A stretch of DNA of 64,000 nt from JARYGU01 sp033795365 (GCA_033795365.1 JARYGU010000005.1:62001-126000); one strand, 5' to 3'. Positions 51,814 to 60,579 are shown, counted from the first letter of the stretch. Numbers and translations: made by a program. Notes: generated by a model from the sequence alone, not told the origin.

Positions 51814-52997
51814 TCCCCGCGCTCCTTTTTGATGATGGATCGGGAGGCGAGCGCGGCAATCCGCCTGCACGCCTCGTCTATATTCTCGTCCGGAACGGTG
51901 AGGCTCAGCCTTACGAAGCCCTGCGCCGCCTCACCGAAGGCGAAGCCCGGCATGACCGCCACATGCTCCTCGCGAAGCAGCCGCCAGGCGAAGTCCTCGC
52001 CGCTCATGCCCGTTCCGGAGACGTCGAGCAGAATGAACATGCCGGCCTCCGGCGGCAGCGCCACGAGCCCGGGAACCGCCAGTCCGGCTGCGATCCGCCC
52101 GGCGCGCTCGGTGTAGGACCGGCGCATGCGCGCCGAGGTATCGACCGGATTGTCGAGCGCATAGGCCGTCATGTCGGCGATAAAGGGCTGGCCGCCGAAA
52201 AGCATCGTTTCGGAGACCGAAAGCAGCCTGTCGGCAAATTCCGCCGGGCCGACGGCCCAGCCGCTGCGGAAGCCCGGAGCGGCATGGGACTTTGAGATGG
52301 AGGATACGACGACCGTACGCTCCGCCAGAACCGGGTCGTCGAAGGGCGAGGCGAAACGGCCGCTGAAAACCAGCTCCTCGTAAACCTCGTCGCAGACGAT
52401 CCAGAGATCGTGCCGTCGGCAGACGTCGCCGATCTCGGCGATCTCGCCGGCCGTGAGAACCGCGCCGGTCGGATTGTGCGGCGTGTTGAGGAGCAGTACG
52501 CGGCATTGCGGCGTGACCGCCCGCTCGAGATCGGCGGCCTTCATGTGGAATCCGTTCTCAGCCTTCAGGGGAACGGTGATCTTGTCGGCGCCGGTCGCAC
52601 GGATCACCCCTTCATAAGTGGCGTAGAGCGGATCGCCGACGAGTACCGCATCGCCTTTTTCGGCCAAGCCCAGCATGACGGCGAAAAGTGCCGTCTGCGT
52701 GCCGGGAAAGCAGAGTATATTTTCGGGCGTCACGCCTGCCCTGCGCCTGGCATATTTGCGCACGAGCGCATCCACGATCTGCGGTTCGCCGCGCCCGTTG
52801 GAATAGCGGTAGCGCCCCGCATGCATGGACCTTGCGGCCTCGGCGAGCAGGGAGGGATCGGGCGCGATGTCCGGTTCGCCGATCGTCAGCTCGATGACCG
52901 CATGCCCATCGCGCTTCATCCGCCGCGCCTCGGCATGGAGCGTCCATTTCTCCGAGCCGAGGCTTGCCAGCCTTTCCGTTATGGATGCATAGCGCAT
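51810..52997 (-). CDS. aruH: PLP-dependent aminotransferase, AruH-like (arginine:pyruvate type)
   Basis: 395 residues, class I/II fold. Landmarks are TIGEPDIAPDPSL, NTPHNPTGAVL, CDEVYEELVF and the PLP-binding lysine in SSISKSHAAPGFRSGW. AruH transaminates L-arginine to 2-ketoarginine, the substrate of AruI, and here the two genes overlap by four bases. GGGGGA precedes ATG 52997. The exact amino donor cannot be read from sequence alone. Confidence 0.72.
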   Translation of the reverse strand: MRYASITERLASLGSEKWTLHAEARRMKRDGHAVIELTIGEPDIAPDPSLLAEAARSMHAGRYRYSNGRGEPQIVDALVRKYARRRAGVTPENILCFPGTQTALFAVMLGLAEKGDAVLVGDPLYATYEGVIRATGADKITVPLKAENGFHMKAADLERAVTPQCRVLLLNTPHNPTGAVLTAGEIAEIGDVCRRHDLWIVCDEVYEELVFSGRFASPFDDPVLAERTVVVSSISKSHAAPGFRSGWAVGPAEFADRLLSVSETMLFGGQPFIADMTAYALDNPVDTSARMRRSYTERAGRIAAGLAVPGLVALPPEAGMFILLDVSGTGMSGEDFAWRLLREEHVAVMPGFAFGEAAQGFVRLSLTVPDENIDEACRRIAALASRSIIKKERGE

Positions 52998-53019
52998 CGC
53001 CCGTCCCCCTGTTTGCCTG

Positions 53020-53658
53020 TCATCGTCCTGCCTTTTTGCGCCGCCCCGCGGCAAGCCCGACGCCCATCAACGCCTCGATGGAGGTAATCGCGATCGAGAC
53101 GAGTTCGCTTTCCTCGAAAAGCTCTCCGGCGAGGCAACCTTCCAGCCATAGCCCGTCGAGCAGCGCGTTGATTGCGATCGCGAGCGCCCTGCAGCGGTCT
53201 TTCGAGGCGTCCTGCCCCTTTTCCGCAAGGAAATCCGCAAGCAGCTCCTCCAGTTCGTCGCGGAAGCCGAGATAGCCTTCCCTATGGATCGCAGCCAACG
53301 CCGGATCGACATTCACCTGGCTGATGAAGGCGGCCCAGAGGGCCAGGCTTCGGCCGTTCGCCACTGGCTCGGTGAGGTTGATGACGATGAAATCGTGAAG
53401 CCGCGTCTCCGGATCGCCGGTCACCCGCCGGGCCTTTTCCGTCAGCCGGCCGATCAGCACGCGATAGGCTTCTTGAATGATGTGGTCTTTCGAGGCGAAG
53501 TAATGCCGGATAAGGCCGGCGGTCACGCCCGCCTTGATGGCGATCTGACGGACCGTCGCACCCCGCAATCCGAATTCCGCTATGCTGTCGAGCGTCGCCT
53601 CGATCAGGTCATGACGGCGCTCTGCTTCGGGCGCACGGTGGAAGGTCCGCCGCGTCAT
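53020..53658 (-). CDS. TetR-family regulator with BetI-like C-terminal domain
   Basis: 212 residues. The N-terminal HTH (about 30-62, ATVRQIAIKAGVTAGLIRHY) is followed by a BetI-type ligand domain (IVINLTEPVANGRSLALWAA, INALLDGLWLEGCLAG). It lies between the deiminase-fold gene and the aminotransferase gene on the same strand and is probably autoregulated with them. The start ATG overlaps the upstream stop. Confidence 0.82.
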   Translation of the reverse strand: MTRRTFHRAPEAERRHDLIEATLDSIAEFGLRGATVRQIAIKAGVTAGLIRHYFASKDHIIQEAYRVLIGRLTEKARRVTGDPETRLHDFIVINLTEPVANGRSLALWAAFISQVNVDPALAAIHREGYLGFRDELEELLADFLAEKGQDASKDRCRALAIAINALLDGLWLEGCLAGELFEESELVSIAITSIEALMGVGLAAGRRKKAGR

Positions 53659-54533
53659 GCCGCTCGCCGCAGCACCGGCCTGGTCAGGCAGGTCGGCCCG
53701 CCCTCGCAGGCGATGCAGAGTGCGTCCGCCTCGAAGGTTTCCACCACGCAGCCCGCGGCCTCCATGGCTTCCTTCGTCCTGGGGAAGCCTGCGACCATGA
53801 TCACCTCGTTCGGCCGCGTCGGCAGCACGTTGAGGCTCAGGCCGTTGCTGGCATAAAACTCGTCGGCCGGCGCTTCGATCAGCCTTATGCCGCGCTTCTT
53901 CAGCAACTGGTAGAAGGCTGCCGGCAGGAGCGGGGCGAAAACCAGCGCCAGATCGCCGGCAAGCGGGCTCATCACCGACATCAGATGCAGGCAGGCTTCT
54001 TCGCCCTGCCAGAGCGGCAGGTCGTAGGCGAGAACGGCGATGCCGTGCGGCGCCAGCATCCGCGTCAACTGGTCTATTCCCTCCTGGTTGGTGCGCACGC
54101 CGCGTCCGACGACCAGCGTCTTCTGATCGAGCCAGATGCAGTCGCCGCCCTCCACGGTGCCCGGCGCCTCGATGCGGCCGAGGATCGGAATCTGCCTTTC
54201 GGCATAGGCCTTCTCGTGCAGTCCCGTCTCGCCCTTGCGGAGCGGCTTTCCCATGCGCAGCAGGATCGCGCCGTGATCGGACATCAGCGAGGGATCATGG
54301 GTGAACATCGCGTCGGCGAGCCCGTCTCCGCCATCCTCCAGCCAGATGATTTCGGCACCGGATTTTTCCACCAGGCGCGCGAATTCCGCATATTGATGCA
54401 CCGCCCTGGTACCGTCGAATGTCGGGCCGTAATGCCATTTCGCGGGATCGGCGCCTTCAAGGCTTGGGCCGGGCCGGCGCATCAGAACACGCAACAACGG
54501 GGCCGACATCTCCTGGGAACCGAATGCGGTCAT
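53655..54533 (-). CDS. Arginine-deiminase-fold hydrolase (DDAH/amidinotransferase family)
   Basis: 292 residues. The three marks of the guanidine-modifying superfamily are present: EGGD at 128-131, the catalytic His (H183 in CLHLMSV) and the nucleophile C282 in EGGPTCLTRP. Members hydrolyse arginine, methylated arginines, agmatine or related guanidines to citrulline-like products. It opens the minus-strand half of the module. GGAG lies six bases before ATG 54533. The substrate is unproven; citrulline-type or dimethylarginine substrates are both possible. Confidence 0.75.
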   Translation of the reverse strand: MTAFGSQEMSAPLLRVLMRRPGPSLEGADPAKWHYGPTFDGTRAVHQYAEFARLVEKSGAEIIWLEDGGDGLADAMFTHDPSLMSDHGAILLRMGKPLRKGETGLHEKAYAERQIPILGRIEAPGTVEGGDCIWLDQKTLVVGRGVRTNQEGIDQLTRMLAPHGIAVLAYDLPLWQGEEACLHLMSVMSPLAGDLALVFAPLLPAAFYQLLKKRGIRLIEAPADEFYASNGLSLNVLPTRPNEVIMVAGFPRTKEAMEAAGCVVETFEADALCIACEGGPTCLTRPVLRRAA

Positions 54534-54597
54534 GCCTTACTCCTGCTGGAAATATGATCACTTGGCGGGACTGCCCTAAAAGGCAGCAACGAACGTT

Positions 54598-54625
54598 ATT
54601 ATACGCTTGAATAATTTCTCCACAA
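54598..54625 (-). promoter_or_regulatory. Promoter for the deiminase-aruHI arm
   Basis: On the minus strand CTTGTGG with -35 TTGTGG (54620-54625) is followed after 16 bases by a consensus TATAAT (54598-54603). The predicted start is near 54590, about 57 bases before the ATG. The -10 is flanked by TTATT-N9-AATAA dyad symmetry that could serve the TetR regulator. Confidence 0.65.
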
Positions 54626-54750
54626 GTGCCACGATGGGAACACTGGAAGGACGTGACGGGCGCAAAGACGCCTGCACAAGGCGATAAGAACAGGGGAAGT
54701 TCAGGCATGTCAGACAGCATGTTTTTCTGTTCGGCGGGGAATGCTCCGCG

Positions 54751-55524
54751 ATGACGGAAGCCGCCGAGGCAATTGCGGTCCGCGACCTGCACAAGCGCTT
54801 CGGACCGCTGGAGGTCCTCAAGGGTATTTCATTGACGGCGAAGGAAGGCGACGTGATCGCCATCATCGGCGGCTCCGGCTCGGGCAAGTCGACCTTTCTG
54901 CGCTGCATCAACATGCTGGAGCTGCCGAGCGCCGGCACCGTCGCCATCCATGGCGAGACGATCGCGATGAAGAAGGACGGCCATGGCGGTCTCATGCCTG
55001 CGGACCGCAAGCAAGTGCAGCGCATCCGCTCACGCCTCGGCATGGTCTTCCAGAACTTCAATCTCTGGCAGCACATGACCATCCTGCAGAACGTCATCGA
55101 GGCGCCGGTCCACGTACTCGGCGTCCCGAAGGCGGAAGCGGTCGAGCGGGCGGAAAAAATCCTGCGCCGCGTCGGCCTTCATGAAAAACGCGACGCCTAC
55201 CCCTCGTTCCTCTCCGGCGGCCAGCAGCAGCGCGCGGCGATCGCCCGGGCGCTCGCGGTGCAGCCGCATGTCATGCTTTTCGACGAGCCGACCTCCGCGC
55301 TCGATCCCGAACTGGTGGGCGAGGTACTCTCCGTCATCGGCGATCTCGCGAAGGAGAAGCGCACCATGATCCTCGTCACCCACGAGATGAAGTTCGCGCG
55401 CAACGTCGCCAACCACATCGTCTTCCTAGCCGACGGCGTGATCGAGGAGCAAGGGCCGCCGGAAGCCATATTCGGAGCGCCGAAATCGGAGCGGCTGAAG
55501 AAATTCATCAGCTCCATCCACTGA
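54751..55524 (+). CDS. Polar amino-acid ABC transporter ATPase (HisP/OccP family)
   Basis: 257 residues with Walker A GGSGSGKST, Q-loop VFQNFNLW, signature LSGGQQQR and Walker B VMLFDEPTSALDPELV. It powers the permease pair encoded at 56397 and 57122. The arrangement ATPase, binding protein, two permeases and hydrolase is like the octopine, nopaline and arginine uptake operons. It diverges from the deiminase gene across 217 bases. Confidence 0.92.
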   Translation: MTEAAEAIAVRDLHKRFGPLEVLKGISLTAKEGDVIAIIGGSGSGKSTFLRCINMLELPSAGTVAIHGETIAMKKDGHGGLMPADRKQVQRIRSRLGMVFQNFNLWQHMTILQNVIEAPVHVLGVPKAEAVERAEKILRRVGLHEKRDAYPSFLSGGQQQRAAIARALAVQPHVMLFDEPTSALDPELVGEVLSVIGDLAKEKRTMILVTHEMKFARNVANHIVFLADGVIEEQGPPEAIFGAPKSERLKKFISSIH

Positions 55525-55553
55525 AATCCATAACAACCAAAAGAGGGAAACAG

Positions 55554-56336
55554 ATGAGAAATGCACTGAAGACAATCGCCCTTGCCGCCGCCATCGGCCT
55601 TGCCGGCGTGTCCGGCGCCATGGCGCAGCAGGTCAAGGTCGGCTTCGCGGCCGAGCCCTATCCGCCCTTCACCTCGCCGGACGCGTCCGGCAACTGGGAA
55701 GGCTGGGAAGTCGATTTCATGAAAGCGCTCTGCGCCGAGGCCAAGCTCGACTGCGTCATCACGCCGGTCGCCTGGGACGGCATCATTCCGGCGCTCACCT
55801 CCAACAAGATCGACATGATCATCGGCTCCATGTCGATCACCGCCGAGCGGCTGCAGACGATCGATTTCTCAGACAAATACTACAATACGCCGACCGGCGT
55901 GATCGGCCCGAAGGGCGTCGATTTCCAACCGACACCCGAGGGGCTTTCCGGCAAGACAATCGGGGTTCAGGTCGCAACCATCCACCAGGTCTACGCCAAC
56001 AAGTATTTCGGCGAGAACGGTGCGACGGTTAAGGAGTACCAGACCCAGGACGAGGCCAACAACGATCTGGCCGCCGGCCGCCTGGACGCGGTGCAGGCCG
56101 ATTCCATCGCTCTCGACGCGTTCCTCAAGAGCGAACAGGGCGCTGCCTGCTGCGACCTCAAGGGCATGGTGAAGGACGATCCGGAAATTCTCGGCGCCGG
56201 CGTCGGCGTCGGACTGCGCAAGGGCGAGGACGAACTGAAGGGCAAGATCAATGCCGCGATCAAGGCGATCCGCGAAACCGGCACCTATGACGAGTTCTCG
56301 AAGAAATATTTCGACTTCGACATCTACGGCGGCTGA
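55554..56336 (+). CDS. Periplasmic binding protein for an arginine-like amino acid
   Basis: 260 residues. The signal peptide MRNALKTIALAAAIGLAGVS ends at AMA near residue 24. The family 3 (lysine/arginine/ornithine, octopine, glutamine) fold is shown by KVGFAAEPYPPFTSPD, GWEVDFMKALC, VAWDGIIPALTSNKIDMI and the SITAERLQTIDFSDKYY region. Ligand specificity is not certain; the neighbouring guanidine enzymes suggest arginine or a derivative. Confidence 0.88.
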   Translation: MRNALKTIALAAAIGLAGVSGAMAQQVKVGFAAEPYPPFTSPDASGNWEGWEVDFMKALCAEAKLDCVITPVAWDGIIPALTSNKIDMIIGSMSITAERLQTIDFSDKYYNTPTGVIGPKGVDFQPTPEGLSGKTIGVQVATIHQVYANKYFGENGATVKEYQTQDEANNDLAAGRLDAVQADSIALDAFLKSEQGAACCDLKGMVKDDPEILGAGVGVGLRKGEDELKGKINAAIKAIRETGTYDEFSKKYFDFDIYGG

Positions 56337-56349
56337 TCGCTCTTCCGGA

Positions 56350-56370
56350 GCCGGCGGCGCTGCCGCCGGC
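56350..56370 (+). other. Intercistronic stem-loop after the amino-acid binding-protein gene
   Basis: A nine-base perfect stem (GCCGGCGGC / GCCGCCGGC) with a three-base loop lies 14 bases after the binding-protein stop. There is no uridine run. It is probably a 3' stabiliser or attenuator between the binding-protein and permease cistrons. Confidence 0.6.
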
Positions 56371-56396
56371 CTTGCCCTACAAGGACCAAGGTTTTC

Positions 56397-57122
56397 ATGG
56401 AAGCCGGATCTCTGATCAACTGGAGCCTCCTGTCACTGTCGCCGCCCGGCTGGGGCGGCGTATTGCTTGCCGGCTTCCTGAACTCCATCCAGATCGCAAT
56501 CGGCGGCTATGCGCTCGGCCTCCTGCTCGGCACCGGCGGCGCCTTCGGCAAGCTTTACGGCGGACCGGTCCTCAAGGACCTGCTCGAAGTCTACACGACG
56601 CTGGTTCGCGCCGTGCCGGAACTGGTACTGATCATTCTTCTTTATTATGCCGGCACGGATATGCTCAATCGTGCGATGACGGCGCTCGGCTACGGCACCG
56701 TCGACATCAGCGGGCTTGCGGCCGGCATCTTCGTGATCGGCGTCGTGCAGGGGGCCTATTCCACCGAGGTTCTGCGCGGCGCGATCAAGGCGGTTCCGGC
56801 AGGTCAGATCGAGGCTGCGCGCGCCTACGGCATGTCGCCGGGCCAGATCTTGCGGCGGGTGACGCTTCCGGCCATGCTGCCGCATGCCATTCCCGGCCTC
56901 TCCAACCTCTGGCTGATCGCCACCAAGGACACCGCCCTTCTGGCCGTCGTCGGCTTCAGCGAGCTGACCCTCGTCACCCGGCAGGCGGCGGGCGCCACCA
57001 AGTCCTATCTCCTGTTCTTCCTGGCCGCCGGCGTGCTCTATCTGTTGCTGACGCTCGTCTCCAACATCATCATCCGCATCATCGAAAATCGCTTCCGGCG
57101 CGGCATGGCGGAGGCCGGCTGA
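56397..57122 (+). CDS. Amino-acid ABC transporter permease, HisQ/OccQ type
   Basis: 241 residues with five membrane spans. The inner-membrane-component motif is EAARAYGMSPGQILRRVTLP, which contacts the ATPase. GFLNSIQIAIGGYALGLLLG marks the N-terminal span of the family. Its stop overlaps the next start (TGATG), so it forms a heterodimer with the following permease. Confidence 0.9.
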   Translation: MEAGSLINWSLLSLSPPGWGGVLLAGFLNSIQIAIGGYALGLLLGTGGAFGKLYGGPVLKDLLEVYTTLVRAVPELVLIILLYYAGTDMLNRAMTALGYGTVDISGLAAGIFVIGVVQGAYSTEVLRGAIKAVPAGQIEAARAYGMSPGQILRRVTLPAMLPHAIPGLSNLWLIATKDTALLAVVGFSELTLVTRQAAGATKSYLLFFLAAGVLYLLLTLVSNIIIRIIENRFRRGMAEAG

Positions 57123-57940
57123 TGAGCGAGCAAACCGTCACCGCGATCGCGCTCACCGAGCTTCCGACCCGGCAAAGTTTCCTCAAGCCGCATCGTATCG
57201 TGTTGCTCGCGATCGCCGCGCTTCTCGTCTTCTCGGTCGTCTGGTTCATGCGCTGGGACTGGCTGCCGAGATATTCCGGCCGGCTCGCCTCCGGCGTCGG
57301 CGTCACGCTTATGATGCTCGCCAGCACCTCCATCCTCGGCTTCATCCTCGCCGTTCCGATCGGGCTCGTGCAGGTGAAGGGCCCCTGGCCGCTGAAGATG
57401 CTGGCAAGCGGCTTCTGCACCATCATCCGCGGTACGCCGCTGCTTCTCCAGCTCTGGCTTCTCTATTACGGGCTCGGCTCGCTCTTTCCGCAATTTCCGG
57501 AAATCCGGAACTCCTTCCTCTGGCCTTATCTGCGCGAGGCCTGGCCCTATGGGGTCGTGGCGCTGACCTTGTCCTTTGCCGCCTATGAGGGGGAAGTGAT
57601 GCGCGGCGCCTTCGCCGGGGTGCCGGCCGGCGAACTGGAAGCGGCACGGGCCTACGGCATGAGCCCGTGGACCGTCTTCCGGCGGATCTGGCTGCCGCGC
57701 GCCGTCCACCGGGCGCTGCCGACGCTGAACGGCGAAACCGTGCTCCAACTCAAGGCGACGCCGCTGGTGGCCACCATCACGGTCATCGACGTCTATGCCG
57801 TTGTCTCGAAGGTGCGGCAGGAGACCTATATCGTCTACGAGCCGCTCATCCTGCTGGCGCTCATCTATCTCTGCCTGACGGCGATCCTCGTCGCGGGATT
57901 CCGCTATTTCGAAAACAGGATTCCAACCCGTGGCGCCTGA
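57122..57940 (+). CDS. Amino-acid ABC transporter permease, HisM/OccM type
   Basis: 272 residues. It has a longer cytoplasmic N-terminus than its partner, then five spans. The motif EAARAYGMSPWTVFRRIWLP and TIIRGTPLLLQLWLLYYGLG identify the HisM class. The start at 57122 shares its first base with the preceding stop. Confidence 0.9.
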   Translation: MSEQTVTAIALTELPTRQSFLKPHRIVLLAIAALLVFSVVWFMRWDWLPRYSGRLASGVGVTLMMLASTSILGFILAVPIGLVQVKGPWPLKMLASGFCTIIRGTPLLLQLWLLYYGLGSLFPQFPEIRNSFLWPYLREAWPYGVVALTLSFAAYEGEVMRGAFAGVPAGELEAARAYGMSPWTVFRRIWLPRAVHRALPTLNGETVLQLKATPLVATITVIDVYAVVSKVRQETYIVYEPLILLALIYLCLTAILVAGFRYFENRIPTRGA

Positions 57941-57941
57941 A

Positions 57942-59111
57942 ATGACCGTCGAGACACAATTGCGCAACTCCATGCCGGAGCTGGTGGCGATCCGCCGCGA
58001 CCTGCATGCCCATCCGGAGCTGGGCCTCGAGGAGGTCCGCACCTCCGATGTCGTGGCGCGGCATCTGGAAAGCTACGGCTACAAGGTGACCCGCGGGCTT
58101 GCCGGGACCGGGCTCGTCGCGACGCTTTCGAACGGCACGAGCCGCAGGTCCATCGGCATCCGCGCCGACATGGACGCCCTGCCTATCCTGGAGGAAACCG
58201 GCCTCGACTATGCCAGCAAAACGCCCGGCCTCATGCATGCCTGCGGCCATGACGGGCACACCACCATGCTGCTGGGTGCCGCCCGCACCATTGCCGAGCG
58301 CCGAAATTTCGACGGAACGGTGCATCTCATCTTTCAGCCGGCGGAGGAGAATTTCGGCGGCGCGAAGATCATGATCGAGGAAGGTCTGTTCGAGAAATTC
58401 CCCTGCGACGCCGTCTTCGGCCTGCACAACGAGCCCGGCCTGCCCTTCGGCCAGTTCGCCCTGCGGGAAGGTCCGATCATGGCCGCTGTCGACGAGGCGC
58501 GCATCACAATCAACGGACGCGGCGGCCATGGCGCCGAACCCCAGGAGACGGCCGACCCGATCGTCGCCGGAGCCTCGATCGTCATGGCGCTGCAGTCGAT
58601 CGTCTCGCGCAACATCCATCCGCTCGATTCGACCGTCGTCACGGTCGGCTCCTTCCATGGCGGCTCGGCCAGCAACATCATCCCGGAACGCGCGGAGATC
58701 GTCGTCGGAATCCGCTCCTTCGACCCGGGAGTGCGTGACGAACTGGAGCGCCGTATCCGCCTCATTGCCGAACGCCAGGCCGAAAGCTACGGCATGACCG
58801 CAACCGTCAACTATCTGAGGAGCTACGACGCGACCATCAACCACAAGGCCGAGACGGACCTCGTGCGCGAGCTCGCCATCCGCTTCGCCGGCGTCGACAA
58901 GGTGGTCGACCTCGCCCGTCCCTTCATGGGAAGCGAGGATTTCGCCTATATGCTGAAGGAACGCCCCGGCACCTATTTTTTCCTCGGCGCCAAGACCTCC
59001 GAGAACGACAAATCGCTGCATCATCCGGGTTACAACTTCAACGACGACCTGCTGCCGATCGGCGCAGCGTTCTGGACCGAACTCGCGGAACACTATCTGA
59101 GAGCGGCCTGA
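57942..59111 (+). CDS. M20-family amidohydrolase (hippurate hydrolase-like)
   Basis: 389 residues from ATG 57942 (a GTG at 57930 overlaps the permease and is possible). Metal ligands and catalytic groups are visible: RRDLHAHPELGLEE, RADMDALPI, HACGHDGHT, FQPAEEN and FMGSEDFAYML. Such enzymes release amino acids from N-acyl or amide conjugates. Its place at the end of the importer operon suggests that the imported ligand is a conjugated arginine-like amino acid, but this is inference. Confidence 0.85.
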   Translation: MTVETQLRNSMPELVAIRRDLHAHPELGLEEVRTSDVVARHLESYGYKVTRGLAGTGLVATLSNGTSRRSIGIRADMDALPILEETGLDYASKTPGLMHACGHDGHTTMLLGAARTIAERRNFDGTVHLIFQPAEENFGGAKIMIEEGLFEKFPCDAVFGLHNEPGLPFGQFALREGPIMAAVDEARITINGRGGHGAEPQETADPIVAGASIVMALQSIVSRNIHPLDSTVVTVGSFHGGSASNIIPERAEIVVGIRSFDPGVRDELERRIRLIAERQAESYGMTATVNYLRSYDATINHKAETDLVRELAIRFAGVDKVVDLARPFMGSEDFAYMLKERPGTYFFLGAKTSENDKSLHHPGYNFNDDLLPIGAAFWTELAEHYLRAA

Positions 59112-59493
59112 CCGCCCGGAACGCCCCCCTTTCAAGGACGCCGCAACGGAAATTTTCGACTTTTTTCAGAGAAAACTTATCGATGCCTGCTCTTGAAATA
59201 TGCAGGGCTTCGTTCCTATGCCTTTTTTCGAGGCGGCAGACAGCTTCCGGGAAAGATAAAGCATCTTCTGCGATATATATTTTGAATCAACAGCATAACA
59301 CCACATCGCCGCCGGCGGACTCTGACATGTGGGAAACCGTCCAGCCGGACTTTTAGGCAGAATTGATTGTCAACGTTCTGTTGACACAGAATTCGCAGTT
59401 TGAGTCCTTTCATCCCATTTATTGAGGGACCATATGCAATGGGACACCAGAAAGGAAACTTCGGTGTTCGAAAGTAACAAGGGAAATACCGAC
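59112..59493. other. Intergenic region before the DUF680 genes
   Basis: 382 bases, AT-richer than the flanks. Besides the inverted repeat at 59367-59385 I see no gene or RNA. It must contain the promoter for the first DUF680 gene and the end of the transporter operon transcript. Confidence 0.5.
59367..59385. promoter_or_regulatory. Inverted repeat TGTCAAC-N5-GTTGACA
   Basis: Perfect seven-base arms with a five-base spacer, about 110 bases upstream of the first DUF680 gene. The right arm also reads TTGACA, a -35-like hexamer. It could be an operator, but there is no regulator gene next to it. Confidence 0.45.
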
Positions 59494-59727
59494 ATGAACA
59501 GGCATGTTGTCGCGGTCGCCGCTCTGGCTCTTTCCGCCGGTTCGGCTTTCGCCGCAAACCCGACCTTCGGCGTGCAGGATTATGCCCGGATCAATTCGGA
59601 TTCGGACGCAGCCGGGATCGATTACATGCTGACCGGATCAGTGCCCGGAAAACAGCTGGCCTCGCCTTCGAAAGGGACGGCGGATTCGGCTGCCAAACAG
59701 GAAGGTGACGAACTTCCGCACCGGTGA
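59494..59727 (+). CDS. Secreted DUF680-like small protein 1
   Basis: 77 residues. The signal peptide MNRHVVAVAALALSAGSAFA is followed by a short polar mature part (ANPTFGVQDYARINSDSDAA). It is the most divergent of four adjacent relatives: its signal peptide keeps the VAALALSAGSAFA pattern and the NP after cleavage, but it lacks the GRTDV motif. The function is unknown. Confidence 0.7.
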   Translation: MNRHVVAVAALALSAGSAFAANPTFGVQDYARINSDSDAAGIDYMLTGSVPGKQLASPSKGTADSAAKQEGDELPHR

Positions 59728-59799
59728 TCCCATCACGCAATTCGTCATAGCGGGCCGCGAACCTCCCAACCGGCCTGCATCCAGACCAGGAGTAAGATA

Positions 59800-60057
59800 A
59801 TGAAGAAGTTCGCAATTGCCATCGCCGCACTTTCGCTCTCTGCCGGTGCCGCTTTCGCTGAAAATCCCTATGTCGGCCGCACCGACGTCATCCAGTCCGG
59901 CCCGAATGCCGGCAAGCCGATCTACGACCAGGGCACGACCGCATCCATCGGCACCAGCCGGGCAGCCGTGCGCGGCGACGTCCACTATGCCGATCCGGTC
60001 ACCGGCATCCAGAACGGAGTCAGCGTCGGCGTTCGCCGCGTTTACTCCGGCCAGTAA
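59800..60057 (+). CDS. Secreted DUF680 family small protein 2
   Basis: 85 residues with signal peptide MKKFAIAIAALSLSAGAAFA, then ENPYVGRTDVIQSGPNAGKP and a tail ending GVRRVYSGQ. DUF680 proteins are short, exported and specific to rhizobia and relatives. It is nearly identical over the first 45 residues to the fourth copy. The function is unknown. Confidence 0.8.
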   Translation: MKKFAIAIAALSLSAGAAFAENPYVGRTDVIQSGPNAGKPIYDQGTTASIGTSRAAVRGDVHYADPVTGIQNGVSVGVRRVYSGQ

Positions 60058-60088
60058 GCCGGCAACCAGAATTCAAGGAGTTAAGATC

Positions 60089-60307
60089 ATGAAGAAGTTC
60101 GCAATCGCTATCGCAGCACTTTCGCTTTCCGCCGGTGCCGCCTTCGCTGAAAACCCCAATGTCAGCCGCACCGACGTCACGCCGTCCGGCCAGCCAGTGG
60201 TCGACCAGAGCACGACCGCTTCGGTCGCCAGGGAGACTTCTCCCGCGCCGCTTCTCGGCAACCACTTCGACGGCGCTCCGAACGGACGCGTCCTCGCAGG
60301 CCACTGA
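60089..60307 (+). CDS. Secreted DUF680 family small protein 3
   Basis: 72 residues. The signal peptide is identical to that of copy 2, and the mature start ENPNVSRTDVTPSGQPVVDQ has a small deletion relative to copies 2 and 4. AAGGAG precedes the ATG. It is a tandem paralogue. Confidence 0.8.
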   Translation: MKKFAIAIAALSLSAGAAFAENPNVSRTDVTPSGQPVVDQSTTASVARETSPAPLLGNHFDGAPNGRVLAGH

Positions 60308-60336
60308 GTTTCGCATATCGACCAGGAAATAAAACC

Positions 60337-60579
60337 ATGAAAAAGCTTGCAATCGCTGTTGCCGCACTTTCGCTTTCTGCCGGCGCAGCTTTCGCTGAAA
60401 ATCCCTATGTCGGCCGCACCGATGTCATCCAGTCCGGCCCGAATGCCGGCAAGTCGGTCGTCGATCAGGGCACGACCGCTTCGGTCCGCGAGAGCTACAG
60501 AGCTCCCCGCGCCGATGCCGGCTATGCCGAGCCGACCCCGCGTCTGCGCGGTGGCGACGGCGCTCCTTACGCCCGGTAA
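60337..60579 (+). CDS. Secreted DUF680 family small protein 4
   Basis: 80 residues with signal peptide MKKLAIAVAALSLSAGAAFA and ENPYVGRTDVIQSGPNAGKS, then a diverged tail (RGGDGAPYAR). It is the last of the tandem set; the strong terminator at 60672 follows, which suggests that the paralogues share a transcript. Confidence 0.8.
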   Translation: MKKLAIAVAALSLSAGAAFAENPYVGRTDVIQSGPNAGKSVVDQGTTASVRESYRAPRADAGYAEPTPRLRGGDGAPYAR

